64,000 nucleotides of DNA from an uncultured Chlorobiales bacterium. GTDB lineage: Bacteria; Bacteroidota; Chlorobiia; Chlorobiales; Chlorobiaceae. This document shows, piece by piece, positions 44,285 through 53,239 of the stretch. The notes beneath the pieces were generated by a model. That model worked only from the letters and a program-made list of their open reading frames with translations. It was not told where the DNA came from and searched no databases. Numbering within the stretch: the first letter of the stretch is position 1; every line of letters begins with the position of its first letter. The stretch lies in NCBI GenBank assembly GCA_903929135.1, contig CAIYTH010000057.1, positions 1 to 64,000 on the forward strand, written 5' to 3'. The translations under genes and the position numbers were made by a program.

Positions 44285-45022
44285 ATGAGCATTTCAGGCA
44301 AAAAAGTCTGTTTTATGACCGGCGCATCCGGCAAGCTCGGCAGAGAGATCGCGCTGTCGATCGCCGGGCAGGGCTATTCGATATTTTTCACCTGGAATTC
44401 ATCGGAGGAAAAAGCGAAGGAAACGCTCGAGCAGCTCCGATGGATAAGCCCCGACTCGCAGATGGTGCAGTGCGACGTATCGAAGGTCCAGGATATCGAC
44501 CGGGCTTTCAGGCTCTTCAGCGAACAGTTCGATCGGCTCGACCTGCTCTTGGCGAGCGCGTCGAACTTTTTCCGTACCGACCTGCTTGCGGTCACCGAAC
44601 AGGAGTGGAACAGCCTCGTGGACACCAACCTCAAAGGAACATTCTTCACGATGCAGGCGGCCGTTCGCATCATGACGCGACAGCACTTCCTGTCCCGCAT
44701 CATCACCATGACGGACGTGTCGGCCGAACTCGTCTGGCCAAACTTTGCACCCTATACGGTCTCGAAGGCAGGAATCCAGCACCTGACCAGGATCTTCGCT
44801 AGGGAAACGGCTCCGCATATCCTCGTCAATTCGATCGCGCCCGGTACGGTGTCGTCCTACCCCGGACGCGAAGATGAACCGGAGGCCGGACTGCTGAAGA
44901 AGATTCCTCTGCAGCGGCTGGGAGACCCGATGGATATCGTCGGCACGGTGAAATTCCTCATGGAGAGCGAATACATCACCGGCCAGGTGATCAACGTCGA
45001 CGGAGGCCGCCTGCTGTTTTGA
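44285..45022 (+). CDS. Short-chain dehydrogenase/reductase
   Basis: The 245-residue classical SDR has the cofactor motif [12 protein letters not shown], an acidic-to-Ser region [11 protein letters not shown], the active-site pair in YTVSKAG, and [15 protein letters not shown]. The ending [11 protein letters not shown] is FabG-like. It resembles pteridine-reductase-like and ketoacyl-reductase-like SDRs; the substrate is unknown. The start at ATG 44285 (MSISGKK) is preferred; in-frame starts at 44246 (TTG) and 44252 exist. Confidence 0.85.
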   Translation: MSISGKKVCFMTGASGKLGREIALSIAGQGYSIFFTWNSSEEKAKETLEQLRWISPDSQMVQCDVSKVQDIDRAFRLFSEQFDRLDLLLASASNFFRTDLLAVTEQEWNSLVDTNLKGTFFTMQAAVRIMTRQHFLSRIITMTDVSAELVWPNFAPYTVSKAGIQHLTRIFARETAPHILVNSIAPGTVSSYPGREDEPEAGLLKKIPLQRLGDPMDIVGTVKFLMESEYITGQVINVDGGRLLF

Positions 45023-45072
45023 GAAGATCGTGACATGGAACACATGACGCGTGACGCGTGTTCCAACAGGCA

Positions 45073-45101
45073 TTGCACCGGCATCTGTTAATTTTTATAT
45101 A
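45073..45101 (+). promoter_or_regulatory. Sigma-70-like promoter of the YqjD-like operon
   Basis: TTGCAC (45073-45078) and TATATA (45096-45101) are spaced by 17 bases. Transcription would begin near 45108, which argues for the ATG at 45146 rather than the GTG/ATG at 45107/45110 as start of the next gene. Confidence 0.5.
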
Positions 45102-45145
45102 TTTACGTGATGGCAGGCTCGTTCAATCATACCTCATCAACGGCT

Positions 45146-45415
45146 ATGGAACACCAGATACCGATCACCAGCATGGATCAGGAACAACCTGAGGCAAAAC
45201 CGGCCCCACCTCAGGATATACCGGAGCAGATCAGGGAGATCAGCGAAAAGGTCGCCAGGACCTTGAGGGAGTTCAAGGAGAGCGAAACCTACGACAGGAT
45301 CATAGAGGGAAAGGAAACGGTCCGCGATTACATCAGGAACAATCCGCTGGCTTCGTTCGGCTATGCGCTGGGGGCAGGCGTCTTCATCGGGTTTATCCTG
45401 AAGAAAAGCAGGTAG
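45146..45415 (+). CDS. YqjD/ElaB-like (DUF883-type) small membrane protein
   Basis: The 89-residue protein has a polar Pro-rich N-terminus, an amphipathic helix (ISEKVARTLREFKESETYDRII), and the DUF883-like end RDYIRNNPLASFGYALGAGVFIGFILKKSR with one C-terminal TM helix. E. coli YqjD/ElaB proteins anchor in the inner membrane and bind ribosomes in stationary phase; the same role here is inference. It is first of three small genes in an apparent operon. Confidence 0.8.
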   Translation: MEHQIPITSMDQEQPEAKPAPPQDIPEQIREISEKVARTLREFKESETYDRIIEGKETVRDYIRNNPLASFGYALGAGVFIGFILKKSR

Positions 45416-45427
45416 GCGCAGGTACGC

Positions 45428-45817
45428 ATGACGAACATGGAACAGAAAAACCCCACTCCCCGAAGCCAAAAAAAAGGCATTCCGGGACTCATCGACAAAA
45501 CCGTATCATCGACCTACGATGACCTTATGGCCATCATCGAGGCCAAGATGGAGCTCCTCAAGATCGAACTTACCGATAAGGTAGCCCTGATCGGCGCGCT
45601 TCTGATCCTGCTGGTCATCTTCATGATCGGAACTGCCTACTTCATCACGTCGGTCGCCCTCCTGGTGGGTGAGCTCCTGGGACACCCGTTCCTCGGATAT
45701 CTGGCAATCAGCCTGCTGTTCATCTCGACCTTTGTGGTTCTGACCAGGTTCAGGCCGGACCTGCTGAGAAACTTCATACACAAAATCCTTCTTTCCGCCA
45801 ATGACTACCGCAAATGA
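45428..45817 (+). CDS. YqjE-like (phage-holin 3_6 superfamily) membrane protein
   Basis: The 129-residue protein has an N-terminal amphipathic helix (SSTYDDLMAIIEAKMELLKIELTDK) and two TM helices (VALIGALLILLVIFMIGTAYFI and FLGYLAISLLFISTFVVL). The pattern matches the YqjE/Holin-X family that accompanies YqjD in many bacteria. Despite the family name there is no phage context. It overlaps the next gene by 17 bases. Confidence 0.82.
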   Translation: MTNMEQKNPTPRSQKKGIPGLIDKTVSSTYDDLMAIIEAKMELLKIELTDKVALIGALLILLVIFMIGTAYFITSVALLVGELLGHPFLGYLAISLLFISTFVVLTRFRPDLLRNFIHKILLSANDYRK

Positions 45818-46205
45818 ACACATCAAGAGTATCCAGTCACGGATCGACGAACTGGAGCAAACCATCAGCGAGCGGGGAGAACAGATCAAATCGAGGGCCG
45901 TGCACCTGAAGGCGGAGCTGCAGGAAGAGCTCGCGCCGGAAGAGGTGATCAGGAGGCATCCTTTCAAGACGACTGGAAGCGCCCTGCTTACCGGTCTTCT
46001 GCTCGGCCGTGCAGTCAGGTCCCTGCTCACTCCCTCCCGTCGTTCCGCGCCCGTTTCCGAACGGCAGCCCGCAATGCAGCGTGAACCTTCGACCATGAAG
46101 GTAGCACTGGCAGCCATTGGAGCCGAGGCGTTGTATGCCGGCAAAGACCTGGCCATCAGCTGGCTGAGGAACTATATCGAGGAAAAGAAAAAGAGACCGG
46201 CTTAG
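45801..46205 (+). CDS. Coiled-coil protein with hydrophobic helix, third gene of YqjD-YqjE-like set
   Basis: The 134-residue protein begins with a coiled coil (EHIKSIQSRIDELEQTISERGEQIKSR), has a DUF883-like RHPFKTTGSALLTGLLLGRAV segment with one hydrophobic helix, and ends with a short amphipathic helix and KKKRPA. It is probably a second YqjD-type membrane anchor. The gene completes the three-gene unit. Confidence 0.75.
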   Translation: MTTANEHIKSIQSRIDELEQTISERGEQIKSRAVHLKAELQEELAPEEVIRRHPFKTTGSALLTGLLLGRAVRSLLTPSRRSAPVSERQPAMQREPSTMKVALAAIGAEALYAGKDLAISWLRNYIEEKKKRPA

Positions 46206-46224
46206 ACCCGGAGTACGTCCCGCG

Positions 46225-46752
46225 CTACCAGTTGGAGACCATCCTGTTGAACAGCGCGTCCGCAGCCTGGTCCATTGCATTGGTGATGGCGGCCTGCTGA
46301 GCGCTGAAACTGCCGACCGAATAATCAGAAAAACCGATGAACGATTGGGAGAAGAGCAGCGTGTTCTTCACCCGGTCTTCGAATTCGCCCTTGATCACGA
46401 TCGTGACCCTGTTGGTGACGGCACGTTCCGTCGTGCTGCCCAGCTGGCTCGGCTCGTCGGTATAGGAGAGGATGAGGCCGGTAAGGAGAGCGTCCGCGCG
46501 TGTCGGATCCGATTCGATGCTCAGGCTGCTCTGCGACTCGATCTTGTCGGTGACCTTTCGGGTGATCGTTTCCCTGAACTGCGCGATACCTGCCTGGGAA
46601 GCGTCTTCGAACAACGGTACGGCAACACGGTTGAGATGCGGAGGAAGAGAGGCCCCCGAAAGGCTGTAGCATCCCTGCAGCACGCCCAGCGAAAGGCAAA
46701 GCAGCACCGCGAGCAAAACCCCCGCTCCCGACTTTCTCTCAATTGTCCGCAT
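46225..46752 (-). CDS. lptE: LptE-like LPS-assembly lipoprotein
   Basis: The 175-residue protein has a lipoprotein signal peptide ending in the lipobox LQGC and then the LptE pattern YSLSGASLPPHLNRVAVPLFED, FRETITRKVTDKIE, RADALLTGLILSY and FSQSFIGFSDY. LptE plugs the LptD barrel in the outer membrane. It is last in a minus-strand run, 13 bases after the SDR gene. Confidence 0.85.
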   Translation of the reverse strand: MRTIERKSGAGVLLAVLLCLSLGVLQGCYSLSGASLPPHLNRVAVPLFEDASQAGIAQFRETITRKVTDKIESQSSLSIESDPTRADALLTGLILSYTDEPSQLGSTTERAVTNRVTIVIKGEFEDRVKNTLLFSQSFIGFSDYSVGSFSAQQAAITNAMDQAADALFNRMVSNW

Positions 46753-46765
46753 AGGTCCGCCCTTC

Positions 46766-47590
46766 TCAGTAGGTTCGACGATCGATTCTGTTCAGTATTT
46801 TACGAAAAGGATAGCTCAGAAGCATGAGCTTCTTGCGTTTTGCGTCGAGGGCGGACAGGTAAAGTCCCGTCTTGCCGTCACTCCACCCTGAAGCCATCTT
46901 CACCGCATAGCGGACCGCGCGCTCCGGGGACTGTGCGAAAATGTCCTGGATGGTGTTGAAGGTCTTGAGCTGCCGCTGGAATTCTGGAGTGGGGTTTACC
47001 GAGTAGATCATGCTGGTCCTGACAAGACCCGGATGGAGAAGCATCACCGAGATACCGCTCTTGCGATACTCTTCGGCCATGGCAAACGTAAAGCGGGCAA
47101 TTGCAGCCTTGGTCGAGCCGTATGCCGAGATAAAGGGTGTGTTCGACACCTTGTCGGTACCCGAGCCGGCAAGGTTGATGATCTTTCCTCTCTTCCCTGC
47201 GGAGAGGAAATAGCGCACGGCCGCACGACTGCCGTAGTACGTCCCTTTCAGGTTGGTGTCGATGACCCGGCACCAGGCGTCGGGGCTGCTGTCGCCGACG
47301 CTTTCGAACGGATCGGATATGCCAGCGTTGTTGATGAAGCAGTCGATCGTGCCGAACCGGGCTACCGAGGCATTCACGAGACCCTCCATCTCTTCGCAGG
47401 AGGATGCGTCGCAGACATGGCCGAAAACCGTACCTTCGGGAAAAATGCTGACGGTCGCCTCGACGTTCTCCCTGCGGCTTGAGGTGATCACGACCCTGGC
47501 CCCCTCCCTGACGAACTCCCTGGCGATGGCGAGGCCGATGCCGCGTGTCGATCCGGTGATGACGACGACCTTATCTTCAAGCTTCCTCAT
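46766..47590 (-). CDS. Short-chain dehydrogenase/reductase of the RuBisCO-like-protein cluster
   Basis: The 274-residue classical SDR has VVVITGSTRGIGLAIAREF, FINNAGISDPFESVG, the catalytic Tyr-Lys in AYGSTKAAIARF, and HPGLVRTSMIYSVNP. The start is set at ATG 47590 (MRKLEDKVVV); the open frame upstream overlaps the RuBisCO-like gene. It lies 50 bases downstream of that gene on the same strand. The substrate is unknown. Confidence 0.85.
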   Translation of the reverse strand: MRKLEDKVVVITGSTRGIGLAIAREFVREGARVVITSSRRENVEATVSIFPEGTVFGHVCDASSCEEMEGLVNASVARFGTIDCFINNAGISDPFESVGDSSPDAWCRVIDTNLKGTYYGSRAAVRYFLSAGKRGKIINLAGSGTDKVSNTPFISAYGSTKAAIARFTFAMAEEYRKSGISVMLLHPGLVRTSMIYSVNPTPEFQRQLKTFNTIQDIFAQSPERAVRYAVKMASGWSDGKTGLYLSALDAKRKKLMLLSYPFRKILNRIDRRTY

Positions 47591-47640
47591 AGCTGGCGGC
47601 GGTTTGGTTTTCAAACGTCCACGGGTGACATGGCCACTTT

Positions 47641-48945
47641 TCAGCGCTTGACGCCGGCAATCTGGTCGACCATCGCCTGAAGCTCCGGCCGGCCTTGTGC
47701 ATAGACCTCGATGGGAACGCCGCGTTCGATGGCTTCCCATGCCTGACGGATGCTCATGGCGCCTGCCTTCGGGCCCATAGGGTGGCCGAACACGCCGCGA
47801 CCGGGCACGAACCCGAAATCGACGCTGCCGACCTTGCGATACACGTTCTCGAGCGTGAGCGCCGAATCGCTGCCGCCGGGTACGGGGAGACAGGGCCTGA
47901 TATGACCCATCGGCTTGAGGCACTCTTCGATGTTCTCGAGCACCTCCTCTTCGGGAGTCATCATCCTGTCGCCGAATCCCGGCATGATGACCGCATCGAG
48001 GCCGGCAAGGCGCTGCAGCTTAGTCATCACCCTGGAGTGGATGCCATATTTCTCCATCCTGCTGAAGGAGGCGATAAAAGGGAAATGGCCGATCAGGGGA
48101 ACCTGGGTGTAGTTGCTGAGCATTCGTACGGCGCTGAGGCCGACCGGGAGTGCGTTGATGAGCAGGGCGTTGGCCCCGTTGCGCACTGCGACATCGTGTT
48201 TCTCGATCAGGCTGTCCACCTCGTCGGTAATATTGGCCAGGTAGATCTTGGGTTCGCCGGTCACCGCCTCTGCGTGACGCCGTGCTGCTCCGAGGTGGGC
48301 AGCACGGTCGGCGATGGCCGACCATGTCACGTCGGCAAGCATCTCGTCGTCCTTGGCGATATCGAGCCCCCCCAGCCAGCTCTGGTGAGCGATCTCGGAG
48401 AACTCTTCAGGGCTGAGGCCGATATTGGGCTTGACGACACCGAAAAAGATCGGCCGACCGTGGGCGTTGAGCAAGTTGCGCAGTCCCTCGATTCCGAACT
48501 TAGGCCCTTCGAAGTCGGCAAGAAACGAGTCGGGAAACTGGATATCCATGAGCTTCACCACCGGTACGCCGGGGGTGAAAAAGGTGCCTTCCCCGCACAC
48601 GGCCGTCAGCAGGTTCGGGATCTTGGGGCCGAAATTGCAGTGGGGATGGGCAATCGTCACCCGGCAGGCGTGGATGGCACCGGTTTCGGCGTGCTTGACG
48701 GGATAGCTCAGGTGAGGCAGCTCCCCGATGACCTCAAGTTCGATCACCTTGGCGGCGTGCACCGGCCGGAAATCCTCATCGATGCCGACCCGCTTCCACT
48801 GGGCGGTCGATTGTTCACTGCAGAAATGGGCAAGTGCCGTCTCGATATCCCCTACGCTTTCGAGGTAATAATCGAGCACCAGGTACTGCTCCATATCAAG
48901 CGATTCCCTGGAGGCAAAGAACCCTCTGATGTCTTCAGAATTCAT
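47641..48945 (-). CDS. RuBisCO-like protein (form IV)
   Basis: The 434-residue protein is a RuBisCO-fold member closely resembling the Chlorobaculum tepidum form IV protein as I recall it. By eye against true RuBisCO, the Lys and acidic metal ligands of [10 protein letters not shown] are kept and the first Lys of KPNIGL is kept. The second Lys of that motif is Asn, the loop-6 Lys is missing ([14 protein letters not shown]), and the His-Arg pair reads His-Phe ([11 protein letters not shown]). It therefore cannot fix CO2. In C. tepidum, loss of this protein disturbs sulfur oxidation and stress responses, and its reaction there is unresolved. Two aldolase-type genes lie directly upstream. Confidence 0.95.
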   Translation of the reverse strand: MNSEDIRGFFASRESLDMEQYLVLDYYLESVGDIETALAHFCSEQSTAQWKRVGIDEDFRPVHAAKVIELEVIGELPHLSYPVKHAETGAIHACRVTIAHPHCNFGPKIPNLLTAVCGEGTFFTPGVPVVKLMDIQFPDSFLADFEGPKFGIEGLRNLLNAHGRPIFFGVVKPNIGLSPEEFSEIAHQSWLGGLDIAKDDEMLADVTWSAIADRAAHLGAARRHAEAVTGEPKIYLANITDEVDSLIEKHDVAVRNGANALLINALPVGLSAVRMLSNYTQVPLIGHFPFIASFSRMEKYGIHSRVMTKLQRLAGLDAVIMPGFGDRMMTPEEEVLENIEECLKPMGHIRPCLPVPGGSDSALTLENVYRKVGSVDFGFVPGRGVFGHPMGPKAGAMSIRQAWEAIERGVPIEVYAQGRPELQAMVDQIAGVKR

Positions 48946-49043
48946 AATTTATCATCAACCTCTGCAGTGTTATAAAATCGGAAAGCAGCGTTGGCTGCCC
49001 CCCCCTCTGAACAGTTATCGGCAATAAAAACGTTCAATTCGGA

Positions 49044-49077
49044 TCAGTCCGGTTCTTATCGAAGGCAACCGGACTGA
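49044..49077 (-). other. Strong hairpin between the LsrF-like gene and the RuBisCO-like gene
   Basis: TCAGTCCGGTT and AACCGGACTGA form a perfect 11-bp stem around a 12-base loop. On the minus strand a GTTTTTATT tract comes about 14 bases after the stem, further than in a standard terminator. It lies in a 150-base gap, 99 bases before the RuBisCO-like start. It may be an attenuator or a processing stem that sets separate expression of the downstream genes. Confidence 0.6.
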
Positions 49078-49095
49078 GCGGATCGATGGCAACCA

Positions 49096-49977
49096 TCAGC
49101 CTTCGGCCTTGATCGAGTTGAAAAACTCGAAGGCTTCGGCCGGGGTGTACTTTTCATGCACGATCCTGTTGACCGCCTTCATCATGGCCAGGGGCGAATC
49201 GCTCTGGAAGATGTTGCGGCCCATGTCGACACCCGATGCGCCCTCCTGGATGGCGTTGTAGGACATGGTAAGTGCGTCGAGTTCGGGAAGCTTCTTGCCG
49301 CCGGCCATGACGATCGGTACCGGGCATGAGGCGACGACGGTCTCGAACTCCTCGTCCACATAGTAGGTCTTGACGACCTGTGCGCCGAGTTCGGCGCAGA
49401 TGCGGCATGCGAGGCGGAAGTACTTGGCGTCGCGCACCAGGTCCTTGCCGACTGCGGTCACGGCCATGGTCGGGATGCCGTAACGCAGGCCCATGTCGAC
49501 CAGCCTGGTCATGTTCCTGATCGAACGGGTCTCGTACTCGCCGCCGATGAACACCTGGAGGGTGATGCAGGCGACGTTCATGCGGATTGCGTCCTCGATG
49601 TCGACGGCCAGCTCTTCGTCCGAAAGCTCCTTCAGGATGCTGGGGCCTCCGCTGCAACGCATGACGACGGCCTTGGTGAGGCTCGGAGGAACCGTGGTAC
49701 GCAGGATACCCCTGGTCAGCATGATGGCGTCCGCGTGGGGCATGAGGGGCACGATGTTCACGTCCGGTCGTTCGAGGCCGGTCGTCGGGCCCTGGAAATA
49801 GCCGTGGTCGATAGCGAACATGACCGTCTTGCCGGTCTCTGGCCTGAAAATCCGGGACAGGCGGTTCTTCATTCCCCAGTCGAGGGAGTGTGCGCCTTTC
49901 AGAAAGAAACCGTGGGTATTGACCGGGATTTCGGTATAGTACTCCTTGGCCTGTTTGTCCTTATCGTATTCCGCCAT
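49096..49977 (-). CDS. LsrF/FbaB-type class I aldolase-family protein
   Basis: The 293-residue barrel protein has the DeoC/FbaB/LsrF pattern: [46 protein letters not shown], a Schiff-base-type Lys in [10 protein letters not shown], and [11 protein letters not shown] followed by [13 protein letters not shown]. LsrF is the thiolase of autoinducer-2 breakdown; other members are fructose-bisphosphate aldolases. Next to a RuBisCO-like protein and a class II aldolase fusion, action on a related sugar phosphate is likely. CAGGAG precedes the ATG by about 10 bases. Confidence 0.85.
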   Translation of the reverse strand: MAEYDKDKQAKEYYTEIPVNTHGFFLKGAHSLDWGMKNRLSRIFRPETGKTVMFAIDHGYFQGPTTGLERPDVNIVPLMPHADAIMLTRGILRTTVPPSLTKAVVMRCSGGPSILKELSDEELAVDIEDAIRMNVACITLQVFIGGEYETRSIRNMTRLVDMGLRYGIPTMAVTAVGKDLVRDAKYFRLACRICAELGAQVVKTYYVDEEFETVVASCPVPIVMAGGKKLPELDALTMSYNAIQEGASGVDMGRNIFQSDSPLAMMKAVNRIVHEKYTPAEAFEFFNSIKAEG

Positions 49978-50027
49978 CGTCGTGGTCTCCTGGTTGGGTT
50001 TGTTGATTCAAGAATTTCCTGTCGCGA

Positions 50028-52148
50028 TCATCGCAGCGCAGCCGCGATGTTGCCGCCGTCGACCGTGGTCACCGACCCGGTCGTTTTCGTTTCGAGGGCA
50101 AGATGCACGAACGCATCGGCCACATCCTCGGCCGTGACCTCCAGGCCGAGCAGGTTGCCGGCCATGTACTCCTTTTCGCTCAGGCCTCGGGCCGTCGAAC
50201 GTGCCTTGATCATTTCTGGTGTCAGGAGGCCGCTGCGTATCCTGTCGGCGTTCACGCCATTGGCGCGGATGCCGTCCCGGCCGTGGTCGAGGGCATACTG
50301 GCGAAGCAGGAACAGGGTTGCCGCCTTGGGCAGCCCGTAGGGGCCGAAATCGGGCCCGGGGTTCACCGCCTGTTTCGAGACGTTGAACAGCAGGACGCCG
50401 CCGGTGCCCTGCAGGCGCATGATGCGAACCGCGTTCTGGGCAATCGCCTGGTGCGAGAAGAAATTGATCTCGAAGCTTTTCCTGAGCAGTTCGTCGGCGA
50501 CGTCGCCGATCCGTCCCTGCAGAGCCACGCCGACGTTCGAAACGACGATGTCGAGTCCGCCGAAGCGCCGGACGACCGTATCGAAAGCGTTGCGCACCGC
50601 ATTGCGGTCGGTCACGTCGCAGGGTATGGCAAGCGTTCCCGCGCCAAGTTCAGCCGCCGCCCGGTCCAGGGCCGCAGGGTCGAGGTCCATGATGACGATC
50701 TCGGCCCCCTTCCTGCTGAAGGCCTTCGCCGTGGCGAGGCCGATGGCACCAGCGCCGCCGGTCACGAGCACCACCTTGCCGGCGAACTCGCCGCCGTTGC
50801 GGTTCTTCCTGACCTTCGCCTGCTCCATGTCCCAGTATTCGATCTCGAAAACATGACGTTCCGCGATGGACTCGAAACTGCCGACAGACTCGGCATCGAG
50901 CATGGCGAGGGCGGACTGTTCGGCGATGTCGGCCGTCAGCCTGGCATCCGCAAGGGTCCTGCCGAGCCCGAAGAGCCCGAGGCCCTGAACCAGCACGACC
51001 CTCGGCATCGGATCGATCATCTCCACCTGCATGCCGGTCTCCTGGCGATTGCGTTCGAAATAGGAGCGATACTCCTCGACATAGCGTTCGACCCGCTCAC
51101 GTACGGCGGTCCGGAATCCTTCGAGGTCGGCGGCATCGGGGGCAGGCACCACCAGCGGATGGTTCTTGGTCCTGATGATGAAATCGGGGGTCATGGCCCC
51201 TTTCAGGACGATCGATTCAAGTCCCGAATAATTGACGAATTCGGACAGTGCCCCGGAACGCCTGAATTCGAGCACGAACCCTTCGTAATCCTTTTCGCCG
51301 GGCGTCTTTTCGAAGGTACACGCCCCCCTGATGACCGGGGCCACATCTTCGAGGCTCGCCAGCGTCGACGGCAGCTTCACCGACGGAAAGCTCTTCCGTC
51401 CGGCAGAGGCGATGCGCTCCTCGATACGGCTGACGCCGTCAATCATGCGGTCGTAGGCCTCTTTCGCCGAATCGCCGAAGGTCACGAGCCCGTGGTTGTG
51501 CAGCACCATGCCCTCGATCCCGGGATCCGCGTCGAAGGCGTTCACCGCGAGCCTGGCCAGCCCCAGCCCCGGCTGGATGTAGGGCACCATGCCGTACCCG
51601 TTCCCCAGCGCCTCGCGGCAGTAACGGTCGCCCTCGGCCTGGTTGCTCAGGGTCAGGAGGGCAAGCGAATGGGTATGGAAAATGTAGCGATGCGGCAGGA
51701 ACGCATGCAGGAGGGTCTCGATCGAAGGCGAGAGCGACCGGTTGACCATCTGGTCGGTCAGGGTGAACAGGTTGAGGAACAGGAAATTCTTGAACTCCCT
51801 CGTGGAGAAGCGCCTGATATCCTCCTCGCTGTGCCTCTCGCCTGACGCATACATGCGCTGGAGCCTCTGGAGGGGCTCGATCCGGACGGGCGTGAAATCA
51901 TGAACGTCGACCGAAGCGAGGTTGACGCCGCTTGCCTTGATGAAGATGACGTTGGAGTGGTTGCCGAGGATATCGGTCAGAACGGTCTTGACGGAGGTGT
52001 TCCCGCCACCGTGCATGACCAGCCGGTCATCCTTGCCGAGCAGCCGGGACGCATAGACCAGGTCGTGCAGTTCGTCAGGTGTATCGGCGGCATCGATCTT
52101 GCCGGCCGCCAGGGAATTCAGTTCGGACTCGTTCCAGAGATTCTGCAT
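50028..52148 (-). CDS. Bifunctional class II aldolase / short-chain dehydrogenase
   Basis: The 706-residue fusion has an N-terminal class II (AraD/FucA-like) aldolase domain with the zinc His segments GMVLHNHGLVTFG and HRYIFHTHSLAL and the phosphate-binding lead MHGGGNTSVKT. A C-terminal SDR domain (about 465-706) has VLVTGGAGAIGLATAKAF, VSNVGVALQG, YGLPKAATLF and GNIAAAL. This architecture is known as rhamnulose-1-phosphate aldolase/alcohol dehydrogenase (RhaD/RhaE-like). It would cleave a ketose-1-phosphate to DHAP and an aldehyde and then oxidise or reduce the product. No rhamnose genes are near, so the true substrate is open. Confidence 0.9.
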   Translation of the reverse strand: MQNLWNESELNSLAAGKIDAADTPDELHDLVYASRLLGKDDRLVMHGGGNTSVKTVLTDILGNHSNVIFIKASGVNLASVDVHDFTPVRIEPLQRLQRMYASGERHSEEDIRRFSTREFKNFLFLNLFTLTDQMVNRSLSPSIETLLHAFLPHRYIFHTHSLALLTLSNQAEGDRYCREALGNGYGMVPYIQPGLGLARLAVNAFDADPGIEGMVLHNHGLVTFGDSAKEAYDRMIDGVSRIEERIASAGRKSFPSVKLPSTLASLEDVAPVIRGACTFEKTPGEKDYEGFVLEFRRSGALSEFVNYSGLESIVLKGAMTPDFIIRTKNHPLVVPAPDAADLEGFRTAVRERVERYVEEYRSYFERNRQETGMQVEMIDPMPRVVLVQGLGLFGLGRTLADARLTADIAEQSALAMLDAESVGSFESIAERHVFEIEYWDMEQAKVRKNRNGGEFAGKVVLVTGGAGAIGLATAKAFSRKGAEIVIMDLDPAALDRAAAELGAGTLAIPCDVTDRNAVRNAFDTVVRRFGGLDIVVSNVGVALQGRIGDVADELLRKSFEINFFSHQAIAQNAVRIMRLQGTGGVLLFNVSKQAVNPGPDFGPYGLPKAATLFLLRQYALDHGRDGIRANGVNADRIRSGLLTPEMIKARSTARGLSEKEYMAGNLLGLEVTAEDVADAFVHLALETKTTGSVTTVDGGNIAAALR

Positions 52149-52203
52149 ATGGTTGGAAAGTGTTCTGGTGATTGCTTGCCTTTCAGGTTCCGGATGAAGC
52201 GTC

Positions 52204-52425
52204 TCAGGAGAGCCCGCCCCTCTGTTTTTTCGCGTGACGGTTACGGATCAGGAACCCTGACAGGTAGATCAGGAAAAACCCCGGAATGACCAGGCCGAGA
52301 AACAGTGCATGGTGCTGCGGCGTCCTGAGCTGGCCGGAAGACCAGATCATCCAGGCGAGCAGCGCCCAGGCCGGGCCGACGACGATGAAGGTTGCATTCC
52401 AGAGCGTCTTGAAACTGTAGTTCAT
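52204..52425 (-). CDS. Small two-helix membrane protein, 73 aa
   Basis: The 73-residue protein has two TM helices (FIVVGPAWALLAWMIWSS and HHALFLGLVIPGFFLIYLSGFL) and a basic tail RNRHAKKQRGG. I do not recognise a family. It sits between bchV and the aldolase fusion with gaps of 45 and 55 bases, so it is probably part of the same transcript. Confidence 0.7.
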   Translation of the reverse strand: MNYSFKTLWNATFIVVGPAWALLAWMIWSSGQLRTPQHHALFLGLVIPGFFLIYLSGFLIRNRHAKKQRGGLS

Positions 52426-52470
52426 GATACGATATCCGTAAAATACTGATGATCGGAAAGCCGTACAGGA

Positions 52471-52944
52471 TCAAATTTCACCCTGAACCCGCAGCTTCTT
52501 TTCGTTGTTTTTTTCGAGAATGATCCTGACCAGGTACTGCAGCGCGTTGATCACATAGGTCAGGTAGGCGATGTACGCCTCCATGACCAGAAGCCTTTCA
52601 GGATAACCCATCCATGCCATCACGAAGTAGAGAAGGTGGAAAAACGACGCAACCGTGCTGCCGACATCTTCCCAGAGAAACTCCGGTGAATAGACCCATT
52701 GGTTGAAGATCTCCTTTTCGAAAAACATGCCGGTGATGAACAGGAGGGCGAAAAAGAGTGTCTTGAACAGGATGGTGAGGCTGATCCAGAAAAAATCGAT
52801 GGCCACCAGATGGGTCGCATAGAGGGTGTTCAGGGTCACACCTGTCAGGAAAATGAGAAACTGCACCGGAGCGAGGATGATCTGGATCTCCGTCCAGACC
52901 GATGCGTTCCGTTTGATGAGCTGTTCTGGCGTATATCGGGGCAT
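52471..52944 (-). CDS. bchV: Bacteriochlorophyllide C-3 vinyl hydratase, BchF/BchV family
   Basis: The 157-residue membrane protein starts [20 protein letters not shown], the BchF/BchV N-terminus, and has four hydrophobic helices and the motifs [19 protein letters not shown] and [17 protein letters not shown]. It hydrates the 3-vinyl group to 3-(1-hydroxyethyl) in bacteriochlorophyll c/d/e synthesis. BchV rather than BchF is chosen because the gene is divergent from a BchQ-type gene and upstream of the RuBisCO-like gene, the order I recall around bchV in C. tepidum. The open frame upstream of 52944 is not family-like. Confidence 0.85.
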   Translation of the reverse strand: MPRYTPEQLIKRNASVWTEIQIILAPVQFLIFLTGVTLNTLYATHLVAIDFFWISLTILFKTLFFALLFITGMFFEKEIFNQWVYSPEFLWEDVGSTVASFFHLLYFVMAWMGYPERLLVMEAYIAYLTYVINALQYLVRIILEKNNEKKLRVQGEI

Positions 52945-53239
52945 GGTCTCTCGTGCTTGCAACTGATGGCTATGGCGGCGGTCGTACGCGGCATCATAAA
53001 GCAGGGAATATAGCAAAATCCGTATCCCCCGGAAAACGCTTCCTGACGGAAAAGATGTGTACCGGCAGACTTCATGAAAGATTTCGCAGGTGCTGCCTGC
53101 AATGAACGTTTTGGTAAAACCGGGCTGTTTTGTACGTTTCACAAAAGCGGCAGGATTTCAGGCCGTCCGAGTCTGCCGTTCAGGTAACATCCCCGTGTGA
53201 GGCCGTATTGTATTATCGAAAAACCGGTTATTTCACCCG
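52945..53239. promoter_or_regulatory. Divergent bchV-bchQ promoter region with 19-base palindrome
   Basis: The 295-base divergent gap contains TTTTGT-ACGTTTC-ACAAAA (53128-53146), a perfect 6-bp-arm dyad with a 7-base spacer and further outer GC pairs. It is placed so that a regulator could act on both genes. I do not recognise the binding protein. Confidence 0.4.

Noticed and set aside
45428-45817. Phage holin as a sign of prophage
   Set aside because: The family name is misleading; the neighbours are YqjD-like genes and no phage genes are present.
47641-48945. Calling the gene a CO2-fixing RuBisCO large subunit
   Set aside because: Loop-6 Lys and other catalytic residues are absent; green sulfur bacteria fix CO2 by the reductive TCA cycle.
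47695-48975. 426-codon antisense open frame over the RuBisCO-like gene
   Set aside because: It mirrors the codon bias of a well-conserved gene on the other strand and has no family features.
50103-51845. 580-codon antisense open frame over the aldolase/SDR fusion
   Set aside because: It is a shadow of the GC-rich codon use of the true gene; the composition is His/Arg/Pro-rich with no motifs.
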